The notes beneath the pieces were generated by a model, which ran no database searches, was not told the DNA's origin, and worked only from the letters and a program-made list of their open reading frames with translations. Position numbers and translations under genes: made by a program. Below, in pieces: positions 34,801-42,813 of a stretch of DNA of 64,000 bases. Position 1 is the stretch's first letter; the number at the start of each line of letters is the position of its first letter. This DNA is from Noviherbaspirillum humi (GTDB lineage Bacteria > Pseudomonadota > Gammaproteobacteria > Burkholderiales > Burkholderiaceae_D), in the NCBI RefSeq assembly GCF_900188095.1, contig NZ_FZOT01000009.1:62001-126000 (forward strand). The letters run 5' to 3'.

Positions 34801-37503
34801 ATGGCATTGCATAACTACTTCCACCGCTTGGCCACGCTCTGCCGCCGGTGTCCGCGCCATACGTGGATCCCGGTGCTCATGCTGTTCGCAGCGCTGGCCT
34901 GCGCCGTGCTTGCCTGGACCTATTTTCTGGAGAGCATGCGGAAGAAGGAAGACCAAGCGTACGCAGAAACCTATACTCGCGTCGACGGCCTGGCGCGAAG
35001 CTACGCCGACCGCGTGGAACGCACAATGGACGTGCTGGACCGAATCCTGCTCCATGTGCGTTACGACTGGAACATCAGCAAGGGGCAGACCAAACTTGAA
35101 GGCGCCAAAGAGGCGGGGGTCTTTCCAGCGGACTCCGTTCTCGTGGTCTCCATCTTTGATCGGGAGGGCCGGGCACTGACGAGCACGGCGGTCAGCGGCG
35201 ATGCTCAATTCAATATCGCCGACAGGTCATACTTCCAGTTTCACCGAGACGTACAGCAGGATACCCTTCTGGTGAGTCGGCCGATGATGGGCCGCACATC
35301 CGAGCGGGAGGTGATCGTCCTCTCGCGCCGCCTGATCGGCGATGGAGGACGCTTTGCCGGGGTCGTAATCGCTTCGATGCGGCCGGAATTCCTGACAGCA
35401 AACTTTTCTGAGGCTACCTACGGCGGACACGGCTATTTGGGCTTGACGGGATTTGACCATGTCATGCGCGCTGCCCGCATCGGCAACGCCAATTTCACTC
35501 CGCATGCTCCGGCGTCGGTAGCCGTTTTTACGCCCGACCCCGACACCCCGCACGGCGCCACTTTGCTGGACGGCAAGCAGTGGTTCGCCGACGGACGCAG
35601 CCGTATTGTCGGCTGGCACCAAGTCGAAGGGCACCCGCTGACGGCTCTCGTGGGGCTCGATGAAGAGGAAGCGCTTGCCCGCTTCCGCGCCGCAGGGGAA
35701 GCCGCCGCTGCGGCAGCATACTGGGCGACCGGCGCATTCGCTGCATCCGCCCTCATCGCAGCGGTACTGCTGCATCTTCTGCTCAAGCGCAAATCGGAAA
35801 GCGAGGCCGCGCGCCTTGCCTATCGAGCCGCCACCGAGGAAGGCGAGGACGGTTTCTTCATCAACCGCCCGCTGCGCGACAAGGCTGGCAACGTCGTCGA
35901 TTACCTGGTGGTCGATTGCAATCAGCATGGCGCCGAGATGTTCCAGTTGCAGCGGGATCAGTTGATCGGCAAGTCCATCGGCAATTTTTATGAGGGCAGG
36001 CTCAAGAGCGAGGCCCTGATGCGCCTGAATGAAGCGCTGCACAAGGGTATCCACCAAAGCGAAATCAGGGTGACGCGGCGCGACCGCCTGAAGGCGGCCT
36101 GGATCAACTACAAGGCGGTCCGGTCAGGCAGTGACGTTGCCGTCACGATCCGGGACATCACCGAGTCTAAGGCGCACCTGGAGGAGTTGGAGCGGCGCGG
36201 CAACGAGGATGCGCTGACCGGTCTGCCGAACCGCTACTGGATCCAGAATTACCTGCCGAGCGCCATGGCGCGCGTGCGTGATGCCTCGTCTGCGCTGGCG
36301 CTGCTGTTCATCGACATTGACGGCTTCAAGGACATCAACGACGCGCTCGGCCATGCCGCCGGAGACGACCTGCTGAAGATGATTGCCCGCCGGCTGATGA
36401 ACCATGTACGCCCGCAGGACCATGTCGTGCGGCTCGGTGGAGATGAATACGTCGTGCTGATGGAGCAGGTACATGGCGAGGAGGAAGTCATCCTGGTAGC
36501 CGACCGCGTCATGGCGTCGTTCGGCGAGCGTTTTCAGCTGTCGATGACGCAGCACGCAATCGGCGCATCGATTGGCATCAGCCTGTTCCCGCGCGATGCG
36601 AGTGACGCGCAGGAACTGCTCAAGCATGCCGACATTGCGATGTATGAAGCCAAGAAGAACGGCAAAGGCAATTACCGCTTCTTCCAACCGCACTTCCGTG
36701 ACGCCGTTCTGCAGAAGCTGAACAGCGAGATCGACATCCGGCGTGCGATCGAACACGACGAGTTCGAGATGCATTACCAGCCGCGTGTAGACATATCCAC
36801 GATGCAAGCTTCAAGCCTGGAAGCGCTGGTGCGCTGGAACCATCCCGACAGAGGCTTGGTCAGTCCGCTCGAATTCATCCCGCTCGCCGAAGCCACCGGC
36901 CTGATCCTGCCGCTAGGGGAACTGATCATTCAGAAGGTATGCCGGCAGATCTCCGAGTGGTCGACCCATGGCAACCTGCTGCTGCCGGTGTCGATCAATG
37001 TATCGCCACGCCAATTCAACGAGTCCGACATCCTTTTCCTCTTCAGGTCAAACCTGGAGCGGCACGGTCTCAACCCGAAGCTGGTGCAGATCGAAATCAC
37101 GGAATCCGTCATGATGCAGGAATCATCACGCAGCCTGGACATGCTGCCCGCCCTGCGCGATATGGGCATCAAGCTCTGCCTGGACGACTTCGGCACGGGA
37201 TACTCATCGCTGTCGCAGCTGCAGAAGATCCAGTTCGATGTACTGAAGATCGACAGGTCGTTCACCAGCGAGGTCGAAAAGCCGGAAGGACGGGCTCTCA
37301 TTGCATCGATGGTCACCATGGCTCAGGCGCTGGGCCTCAAAGTGGTTGCCGAAGGGGTGGAAACCTCTGGCCAACTGCAGATTCTGAGGGAGCTTGGCTG
37401 TGATGAGGCCCAGGGCTACTATTTTTCGAAGCCCGTCCCTGCAGCGAAGCTTCCCGGCATCGCCGCCGATCTGCGCAGGCAGGACCGGACCGCGACGGGA
37501 TGA
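34801..37503 (+). CDS. Membrane Cache-PAS-GGDEF-EAL cyclic-di-GMP enzyme
   Basis: A 900-residue protein. A first membrane segment (about residues 20-42) is followed by a periplasmic double-Cache-like domain (I-A-D-R-S-Y-F-Q-F-H...L-L-V-S-R-P-M-M-G), a second membrane segment (about 300-325), PAS (about 335-455), GGDEF with G-G-D-E-Y and an R-P-Q-D inhibitory site, and EAL with L-E-A-L-V-R-W, I-T-E-S, D-D-F-G-T-G-Y and K-I-D-R-S-F. All catalytic motifs look intact. An AAGGA site precedes the ATG. It probably turns a small periplasmic ligand into a change of c-di-GMP. Confidence 0.93.
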   Translation: MALHNYFHRLATLCRRCPRHTWIPVLMLFAALACAVLAWTYFLESMRKKEDQAYAETYTRVDGLARSYADRVERTMDVLDRILLHVRYDWNISKGQTKLEGAKEAGVFPADSVLVVSIFDREGRALTSTAVSGDAQFNIADRSYFQFHRDVQQDTLLVSRPMMGRTSEREVIVLSRRLIGDGGRFAGVVIASMRPEFLTANFSEATYGGHGYLGLTGFDHVMRAARIGNANFTPHAPASVAVFTPDPDTPHGATLLDGKQWFADGRSRIVGWHQVEGHPLTALVGLDEEEALARFRAAGEAAAAAAYWATGAFAASALIAAVLLHLLLKRKSESEAARLAYRAATEEGEDGFFINRPLRDKAGNVVDYLVVDCNQHGAEMFQLQRDQLIGKSIGNFYEGRLKSEALMRLNEALHKGIHQSEIRVTRRDRLKAAWINYKAVRSGSDVAVTIRDITESKAHLEELERRGNEDALTGLPNRYWIQNYLPSAMARVRDASSALALLFIDIDGFKDINDALGHAAGDDLLKMIARRLMNHVRPQDHVVRLGGDEYVVLMEQVHGEEEVILVADRVMASFGERFQLSMTQHAIGASIGISLFPRDASDAQELLKHADIAMYEAKKNGKGNYRFFQPHFRDAVLQKLNSEIDIRRAIEHDEFEMHYQPRVDISTMQASSLEALVRWNHPDRGLVSPLEFIPLAEATGLILPLGELIIQKVCRQISEWSTHGNLLLPVSINVSPRQFNESDILFLFRSNLERHGLNPKLVQIEITESVMMQESSRSLDMLPALRDMGIKLCLDDFGTGYSSLSQLQKIQFDVLKIDRSFTSEVEKPEGRALIASMVTMAQALGLKVVAEGVETSGQLQILRELGCDEAQGYYFSKPVPAAKLPGIAADLRRQDRTATG

Positions 37504-37601
37504 GGGTTTTCTTCTTCACCTTGAGGACAGCGATGCCTTGAACCGGTATCCACTTGGACAATTCCGCTAAAATGCTCGTTTTTGACCTTCCCAACACCCC
37601 C

Positions 37602-37856
37602 ATGAAACGAGACCTCATGCTCATGGAAGCAATTCTCGGGAAGCTTCTGGAAGCGCCAGAACCGCTACTCAACGCACCCGGCATCGCCCAGCGCCTGAAC
37701 ACGGACCACACGGTCATCCACCACCACCTGCACCTGCTGCAGGACAAGGGTTGGGTTGCCGAAGGGGAGAACGGTTTCTGGCGGCTGACAAATGCGGGAC
37801 ATGATTACCTTGAAGGAAGCCCGGAACAGGGCATTTCCTTGAAATCGCTCGGGTAG
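37602..37856 (+). CDS. Small DUF2513-like winged-helix protein
   Basis: About 84 residues beginning M-K-R-D-L-M-L-M-E-A-I-L-G-K-L-L-E, which is how DUF2513 proteins start, followed by a winged-helix-like region (I-A-Q-R-L-N-T-D-H-T-V-I-H-H-H-L-H-L-L-Q-D-K-G-W-V). The family is found near phages and mobile elements and may bind DNA. An upstream ATG at 37554 is in frame but adds residues unlike the family. The next gene follows after six bases, so the two are likely co-transcribed. Confidence 0.6.
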   Translation: MKRDLMLMEAILGKLLEAPEPLLNAPGIAQRLNTDHTVIHHHLHLLQDKGWVAEGENGFWRLTNAGHDYLEGSPEQGISLKSLG

Positions 37857-37862
37857 GCTTCC

Positions 37863-38156
37863 ATGACAATGACCTACGAAGCTTACCTCGATGAAGTGAC
37901 CACGCTCATTACCGAGATGTACGACGTGAGCGAGGAAGCGGCGATCAAGCAGGTGATGCGCGCACAGGCAGCGGACTTCTTCACCTTGCACGACGACATT
38001 CCGGCGATGCGTACGCAGGAGCGCGCGGTACAGGACGCGAAGGCCATGTACCAGCAAATCCAGGAGGCGAGTACGGCAGCGGCGCCGAAGCAGCCGAAGC
38101 CGGCTCAGCCAACACGGCAGCCGAAACAAGCCCGGGCCGGCACGCGCAAAAAGTAA
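37863..38156 (+). CDS. Small hypothetical protein with basic Pro/Lys tail
   Basis: A 97-residue protein. The first 65 residues are acidic and helical (Y-L-D-E-V-T-T-L-I-T-E-M-Y-D-V-S-E-E-A-A); the tail is a Pro/Gln/Lys/Arg-rich stretch ending R-K-K, suggesting nucleic-acid contact or disorder. It sits six bases after the DUF2513-like gene and 31 before the next, forming a three-gene cluster. No family is recognised. Confidence 0.55.
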   Translation: MTMTYEAYLDEVTTLITEMYDVSEEAAIKQVMRAQAADFFTLHDDIPAMRTQERAVQDAKAMYQQIQEASTAAAPKQPKPAQPTRQPKQARAGTRKK

Positions 38157-38187
38157 TCGCAAACACAAGTACGCAACAGAAAACGCC

Positions 38188-38574
38188 ATGGATGACAGTT
38201 TGACGAAGGACGAATACGAAGCGCTGGCGCAGATCAGGAAGACGCGCAAGGGCGAACGACCGAGCGCTTGCGTTGCGCGAAATGCGAAGGCGCTGATCGG
38301 CCTGAAATACGTCACGCGCGGGAAGGATGGCGCATTCATGCTGACCGAGAAGGGACAGCAGACATTGTTCGTCAAGCGTTGCATCGACGGCTTGCGCACG
38401 ATGGCGGCGAGCGCCGTGGCTGCTGCCGCACCCGCGAAGCTGGAGGGCGATGTTGCCGCCTTCCTCAGCAGGAAGGGATTGATCGCGCCACATGCAGCGG
38501 GCGAAGGTTTCGAACTGACGGCACGCGGACGCGAATCGCTGGCGGATATCGAAGCACGGGAAAGCAAGCCATGA
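38188..38574 (+). CDS. Small winged-helix-like hypothetical protein
   Basis: A 128-residue protein that appears to hold two similar halves. Each ends in a winged-helix-like L-T-x-K/R-G motif (M-L-T-E-K-G-Q-Q-T-L and E-L-T-A-R-G-R-E-S-L). It has no catalytic motif, signal or membrane segment. With the two preceding genes it forms a compact cluster of possible DNA-binding proteins. Function unknown. Confidence 0.55.
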   Translation: MDDSLTKDEYEALAQIRKTRKGERPSACVARNAKALIGLKYVTRGKDGAFMLTEKGQQTLFVKRCIDGLRTMAASAVAAAAPAKLEGDVAAFLSRKGLIAPHAAGEGFELTARGRESLADIEARESKP

Positions 38575-38729
38575 GCGAAGGATTGAAAAGATCCACTTCC
38601 AGGTCCTGCTCATTCCTGCTCTGATCCTGGTCTGCCTCGTCTGAGGGTGCGGGGCGAACAATCGCACGCGCTGTAACATCCATCCTGGTAGATTTTCGTG
38701 GGTGAATCGATCACGCCTGTAAACGCGGC

Positions 38730-38875
38730 ATGCAGTCCGGCATAGAAGCCGCCATCGCCGAACGCGGCGCCCGGCTTGCCTATCTGCCGCCCTGTTCCCC
38801 AGATCCCTCAACACCATCAGCACGAGCGAGTCGCGAGGCTGGTTTGCCAGTTGCGGTTATCCGCTACGCTCTTGA
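38730..38875 (+). pseudogene. IS630-family transposase C-terminal scrap
   Basis: The translation I-E-A-A-I-A-E-R-G-A-R-L-A-Y-L-P-P-C-S-P-D matches the third catalytic motif region of IS630 transposases. A second frame then gives an end-like G-W-F-A-S-C-G-Y-P-L and a stop at 38873. The catalytic Glu segment between them is missing. This is a deletion-frameshift remnant only about 145 bases long. The rest of 38575-38975 holds no other feature I can support. Confidence 0.65.
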
Positions 38876-38975
38876 GAGCGCCACTGTAGCGTCTTTTTCG
38901 GCAAATGACTTCACGTGGGTCCGATGTTCAACGGAACCACCGGCAACCGGAATGGGATGCCGACCATTGGATACG

Positions 38976-39104
38976 TCAAATGCCTGATGCAGTCGAAGTA
39001 TGTGCAGATGTGGTTGTCGTCATGGAGTCATCCGAATCGGCGCCACCCCCACAGGCACTCAGGACCACGCACAATGAAAGCAAAGCGAAGATCGTCTTTT
39101 TCAT
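38976..39104 (-). CDS. Tiny lipoprotein (42 residues)
   Basis: A complete short gene that standard length cut-offs would miss. It starts M-K-K-T-I-F-A-L-L-S-L-C-V-V-L-S-A-C, a textbook lipoprotein signal peptide with lipobox L-S-A-C and Cys18 as the lipidation site. The mature part is 25 residues of Gly, Asp, Ser and Thr (G-G-G-A-D-S-D-D-S-M-T-T-T-T), too short to fold on its own. No strong ribosome site is visible. Entericidin-like or colicin-release-like small lipoproteins are alternatives in size only; no family is assigned. Confidence 0.6.
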   Translation of the reverse strand: MKKTIFALLSLCVVLSACGGGADSDDSMTTTTSAHTSTASGI

Positions 39105-39314
39105 AGTCAGTCGTTTGGCTTTCGCACGCCGTTAAAGAATCGGTGGCTGCCATCCGACTCATATAGCGGAACAAAGCCATGTCTTGTAATTTGATTTTTG
39201 CAGGATGGGGATAGCCATCGAACCAATGCTCACCCGGCAGGACGCCGGCCAGATGCATCTGGCCGGCGAACTGCGCCAGGCGTTCTCTTGCCGCGCCAGG
39301 CGGCAAAGCGGTCA

Positions 39315-40241
39315 CTACGGCATCCGGGGTTGCAGACGGTCTGCCGGCGCCACCGGGAACGGAAATCCGAGCACCGTCGAACCGCCGCGAGTCTGGTTTT
39401 GCGCCTGGCACTTATGCGTGCAGGCAGTCGCCGGCGGAGCAACCTCGGTCGCGTCCTCGCCCATGACCTGCCCCATCCGGCCGCCGCTGGCCACCCACCA
39501 TTGGGACACGCCGCCACAATGCTGTACCCTGGCATAAGTGCCGAAACGAGTCAGTATGTTGTTGGTGCAAAGCGGTTCCGCCACCCGGTCCGCGAACTGG
39601 GGACTGTCGCGGCCGACAAACTTCATCGAATAATCGTTACCGAAGTTGATCCGCGACGCCACCTTGATGAAAGTGTCCTTGTAAGGCACCTGGTCGCCCT
39701 CACGGTCGCGGAAATTGCGGTTGTCGAAATAGAAGGCGCTCTGCGCAAGGATGTGCGTGAAAAGCGTTTTAGTCTCGTCAGCGCGCGCAACCTCCATCTG
39801 GAAAAGACCGCCGTTGGCACAGTCTTTGGCCTGGATCTTCATCGTCAGGCCCGGGCCGGTCCGGGTCAACACGATATCAGCCGAACTGCTTAGCGAGACC
39901 GATACGTCACCGGTCAGTGCCAAGCCTCGGTGATCCGGCATCTTGCTGTCAAACACCTGGGTCGCCATGCCACCGGTGATGTCGAGCGCATTGGGCGCGC
40001 CGGTCAGTGTGTAATTGCGTATGCCAAAGGTGGCCGCGTCGACGTCAAACTGGACGTACTTGCCCTGCACGCGGAACACGGTGCTCACCATGTTCGCGGG
40101 TACGGTCGTGTTCTGTGCGCCGCTGCGCCCCAACACCTGGAATCCGCCCCCCTCGCACCCGGCGGAGTCGGCTGCGAAGCTGATTTGCGTTACGGCTGCC
40201 ATGGCCAGAAGCGCCATGCTCATCAGACTGCTCGGTTTCAT
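39315..40241 (-). CDS. Secreted protein of unknown function
   Basis: A 308-residue protein. A clear signal peptide ends at F-A-A-D-S-A-G-C around residue 25, and an AAGGA site precedes the ATG at 40241, which is a better start than the codon five residues upstream. The mature part is beta-rich with several cysteines (C-E-G-G-G, A-K-D-C-A-N-G-G, Q-H-C-G-G-V-S-Q-W-W, T-H-K-C-Q-A), suggesting disulphides in the periplasm or outside the cell. The T-R-T-G-P-G-L-T-M-K-I segment is conserved-looking. I do not recognise a family. It is divergent from the NarX-like kinase. Confidence 0.72.
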   Translation of the reverse strand: MKPSSLMSMALLAMAAVTQISFAADSAGCEGGGFQVLGRSGAQNTTVPANMVSTVFRVQGKYVQFDVDAATFGIRNYTLTGAPNALDITGGMATQVFDSKMPDHRGLALTGDVSVSLSSSADIVLTRTGPGLTMKIQAKDCANGGLFQMEVARADETKTLFTHILAQSAFYFDNRNFRDREGDQVPYKDTFIKVASRINFGNDYSMKFVGRDSPQFADRVAEPLCTNNILTRFGTYARVQHCGGVSQWWVASGGRMGQVMGEDATEVAPPATACTHKCQAQNQTRGGSTVLGFPFPVAPADRLQPRMP

Positions 40242-40485
40242 GCTTGTCCTTATCAAATGCTTAATGTTGTCTGCCTCTGGAACGTGTTGCAGGTTCCTCT
40301 CCCGGCGAACTGATCGCCCGGAAAGAACTATAGATATCCATCAAGGCGTCCGCCATGGCTGATGGATGGGACTTTGCTAAGCCCTTAGGCCCGGCTTTTT
40401 CCGACTTTAGTCGGAATCGTTGGCGAACCCTGGATATACCGGGGCAAGTGGTGGTACCCTGCGCACCCACGCTGTGGAGAACCCC

Positions 40486-41889
40486 ATGTTTGCATTCCGA
40501 CAGGCGAGTCTTTCGCGCCAATTCCTGCTGCTCTGCTTTCCCATTCTGCTAGGCGGAATGGTGGTAATCGGCTCCCTGATCGGCCGCCAAGTGGAAGAAA
40601 GCGTCGTCCACCGGATAGGCGGGGTGACTGGCCTGTACGTCGACAGCATGATTTCACCGCATGTGCAGAGCCTTACTTCCTCTCCCACACTGCTCGAAGC
40701 GGACCACAAGGCGCTGGACGAACTGCTCAACAAGACCTCGCTCGGCCGGCGCATCGTCGCATTCAAGATCTGGCGCCCCGACGGCACCATTCTTTACAGC
40801 GCTGACGCCTGGGTGATTGGCAAGCGGTACCCGATCGAGGAAGGGTTGCGGGAAGCGCTGGCAGGAAATGTCCATGCGGAGATCAGCTCGCTGGCAGCCG
40901 AGGAGAACGCGGCGGAAGCCGCCCGCTTTCCGAGACTATTGGAAACCTACACGCCTATCCACGCCCTGGGCCAGGGCTCGGTCATCGCCGTTGCCGAGTT
41001 TTATCAGCCGGTGGACGAGGTCATGCACGAGGTGTTTCTCGCCAAGCGCCAGAGCTGGCTGGTCGTGGCGCCGGTCATCGCGGTCATGTATCTGCTGTTG
41101 TTCCTGCTGGTGCGCCGCGGCAGCCACACGATCGAGCGCCAGCAGGCCGAACTCAATGACAAGGTGGCCCAGTTGACCGGTCTGGTGCGCCAGAACGAGG
41201 CGCTGCACAAGCGGGTATGGCGCGCCGCGGCGAGCACGACCGAGCTGAATGAAAACTTTTTGAAACGCATATCGGCGGACCTGCATGACGGCCCTGGCCA
41301 GGACCTCAGTTTTGCCTTGATGCGCTTCCAGTCGGCTACCGGCACATGCGGCCGTTGCGGGACCAGCCAGGAAGCGGCTGGCACGGCGGAAATCCATCCG
41401 ATCAACGCTGCGATCGACTCGGCATTGAAGGACTTGCGCTCGATCTGCGCCGGATTGCGATTGCCTGACATGGATGACCTGGGCATTACACAGATCGCCG
41501 AGCGCGCGATCCGTGACTATGAAGGAAAGACGGGCGCCAAGGTGCGGCTCGACGCGGATGCAGTACAGCGACAGGCATCACGATCGGTGCGCATCGCGCT
41601 CTATCGACTGCTGCAGGAATCGCTTGCCAATGGCTACCGTCATGCCGGCGCCAAGGGGCAGTACGTCGCGATCTCCTACGATGCTGATGATGTGCTTGTC
41701 TCGGTGAGCGATGGCGGACCCGGCTTCGACTCGGCGGCGGCGGCTCAGAAGGGGCGGCTCGGGCTGACCGGCATGCGCGACCGCGTTGAAATGCTTGGCG
41801 GATCCTTTGACGTGCATAGCGCCCAGAACTGCGGCACGACCATCCAGGTCAGACTGCCTTTGATCGTACCGGAAATAGAACATGGATGA
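40486..41889 (+). CDS. NarX/DegS-type membrane sensor histidine kinase
   Basis: A 467-residue kinase. Two membrane segments (about residues 12-35 and 188-208) flank a periplasmic sensor region, followed by a coiled coil, a HisKA_3 box (S-A-D-L-H-D-G-P-G-Q-D-L, phospho-accepting His about residue 270) and an ATPase domain with Q-E-S-L-A-N-G-Y-R-H-A and D-G-G-P-G-F-D. A C-G-R-C-G pair of cysteines lies in the dimerisation region. The start at 40486 is followed at once by the first membrane segment and preceded by a GGAG site. It overlaps the following response regulator by eight bases, a typical two-component pair. The signal is unknown. Confidence 0.92.
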   Translation: MFAFRQASLSRQFLLLCFPILLGGMVVIGSLIGRQVEESVVHRIGGVTGLYVDSMISPHVQSLTSSPTLLEADHKALDELLNKTSLGRRIVAFKIWRPDGTILYSADAWVIGKRYPIEEGLREALAGNVHAEISSLAAEENAAEAARFPRLLETYTPIHALGQGSVIAVAEFYQPVDEVMHEVFLAKRQSWLVVAPVIAVMYLLLFLLVRRGSHTIERQQAELNDKVAQLTGLVRQNEALHKRVWRAAASTTELNENFLKRISADLHDGPGQDLSFALMRFQSATGTCGRCGTSQEAAGTAEIHPINAAIDSALKDLRSICAGLRLPDMDDLGITQIAERAIRDYEGKTGAKVRLDADAVQRQASRSVRIALYRLLQESLANGYRHAGAKGQYVAISYDADDVLVSVSDGGPGFDSAAAAQKGRLGLTGMRDRVEMLGGSFDVHSAQNCGTTIQVRLPLIVPEIEHG

Positions 41890-42529
41890 AAAGCTTCGCG
41901 TCCTGGTTGTGGACGACCACCCCTTGTTCAGACAGGGCGTGGTGAACTCCCTGAATGCAGAGCCCGATATCTCGGTCATTGGCGAGACGGCTTCCGGGGA
42001 GCAGGCGCTGGCGATGGCGCGCGACATGCTGCCGGATGTGATGCTGCTCGACATCAGCCTTCCCGGGTGGGATGGCTTGACCACGGCTGAGAAAGTCACC
42101 TCGGCCTGTCCAGCGACTGTCGTGGTGATGCTGACCATGTGGGAGGACAAGGACAAACTGCTCGCAGCGCTCAAGGCCGGGGCGCGTGGTTACGTGCTGA
42201 AGGGGATCTCCGCCAGCGATCTGGCCGTCGTGGTTCGCAACGCCGCGAATGGTGAAGTCCACGTCTCCTCGTCGCTGGCGGCGGAAATGCTGGTATCGCT
42301 GACCAACGAGAAGGCAACCGATCCATTGCAGGAACTGACGCCCCGTGAGCGCGAGATCTTGGCCGGCATCGGTGCCGGCAAGACCAACCGCGAGATTGGT
42401 GAAGCGTTGTTCCTGTCTGAAAAGACCATCAAGCACTACGTGTCGAACATCTTGCAAAAGCTGCAGGTGAGAAGCCGAGTGGAAGCCGCTTTGTTTGCCG
42501 TACAACACAAGTCCCTGGCCCGGCGTTAA
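41882..42529 (+). CDS. NarL/FixJ-family response regulator
   Basis: A 215-residue regulator. The receiver domain has D-D-H near residue 12, the phospho-accepting Asp in V-M-L-L-D-I-S-L-P (about residue 58) and a K residue in Y-V-L-K-G. The LuxR-type helix-turn-helix lies at about 150-208 (L-T-P-R-E-R-E-I-L-A...N-R-E-I-G-E-A-L-F-L-S-E-K-T-I-K-H-Y). It overlaps the kinase gene by eight bases, so the pair is surely co-expressed. Targets are not apparent here. The 284 bases to the next gene contain nothing recognised. Confidence 0.94.
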   Translation: MDEKLRVLVVDDHPLFRQGVVNSLNAEPDISVIGETASGEQALAMARDMLPDVMLLDISLPGWDGLTTAEKVTSACPATVVVMLTMWEDKDKLLAALKAGARGYVLKGISASDLAVVVRNAANGEVHVSSSLAAEMLVSLTNEKATDPLQELTPREREILAGIGAGKTNREIGEALFLSEKTIKHYVSNILQKLQVRSRVEAALFAVQHKSLARR

Positions 42530-42813
42530 GCTCGCCGCTTCAATGTTGTCTTCACAGCCGGGTTGCCATGCAACGGCCAGACCATGAATAGCTCCAGCGA
42601 ATCCGTCGACTGCGGTGTTCCCTCCTAGCCTGACAGATCGTTTATCTGCCCGTTAAATCAGCGAGAAGACCCTGGAGCAAACCGGGCAGTGGACAGCGCA
42701 ACCTGCACGCCGACCCTACCCTAGCAGAATGCCGCATCAGACACATGCCTGGCGCCGCATCGTCGCTTTCCTGGCGTTGCTTGTCTGGTCAAGCCGGTTT
42801 TTCCAAGGCCGGA

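Noticed and set aside
39028-39411. Leftward frame overlapping the end of the secreted protein gene
   Set aside because: Part of it looks protein-like (G-E-H-W-F-D-G-Y-P), so I considered a frameshifted C-terminus, but it overlaps well-formed coding sequence and gives no family match.
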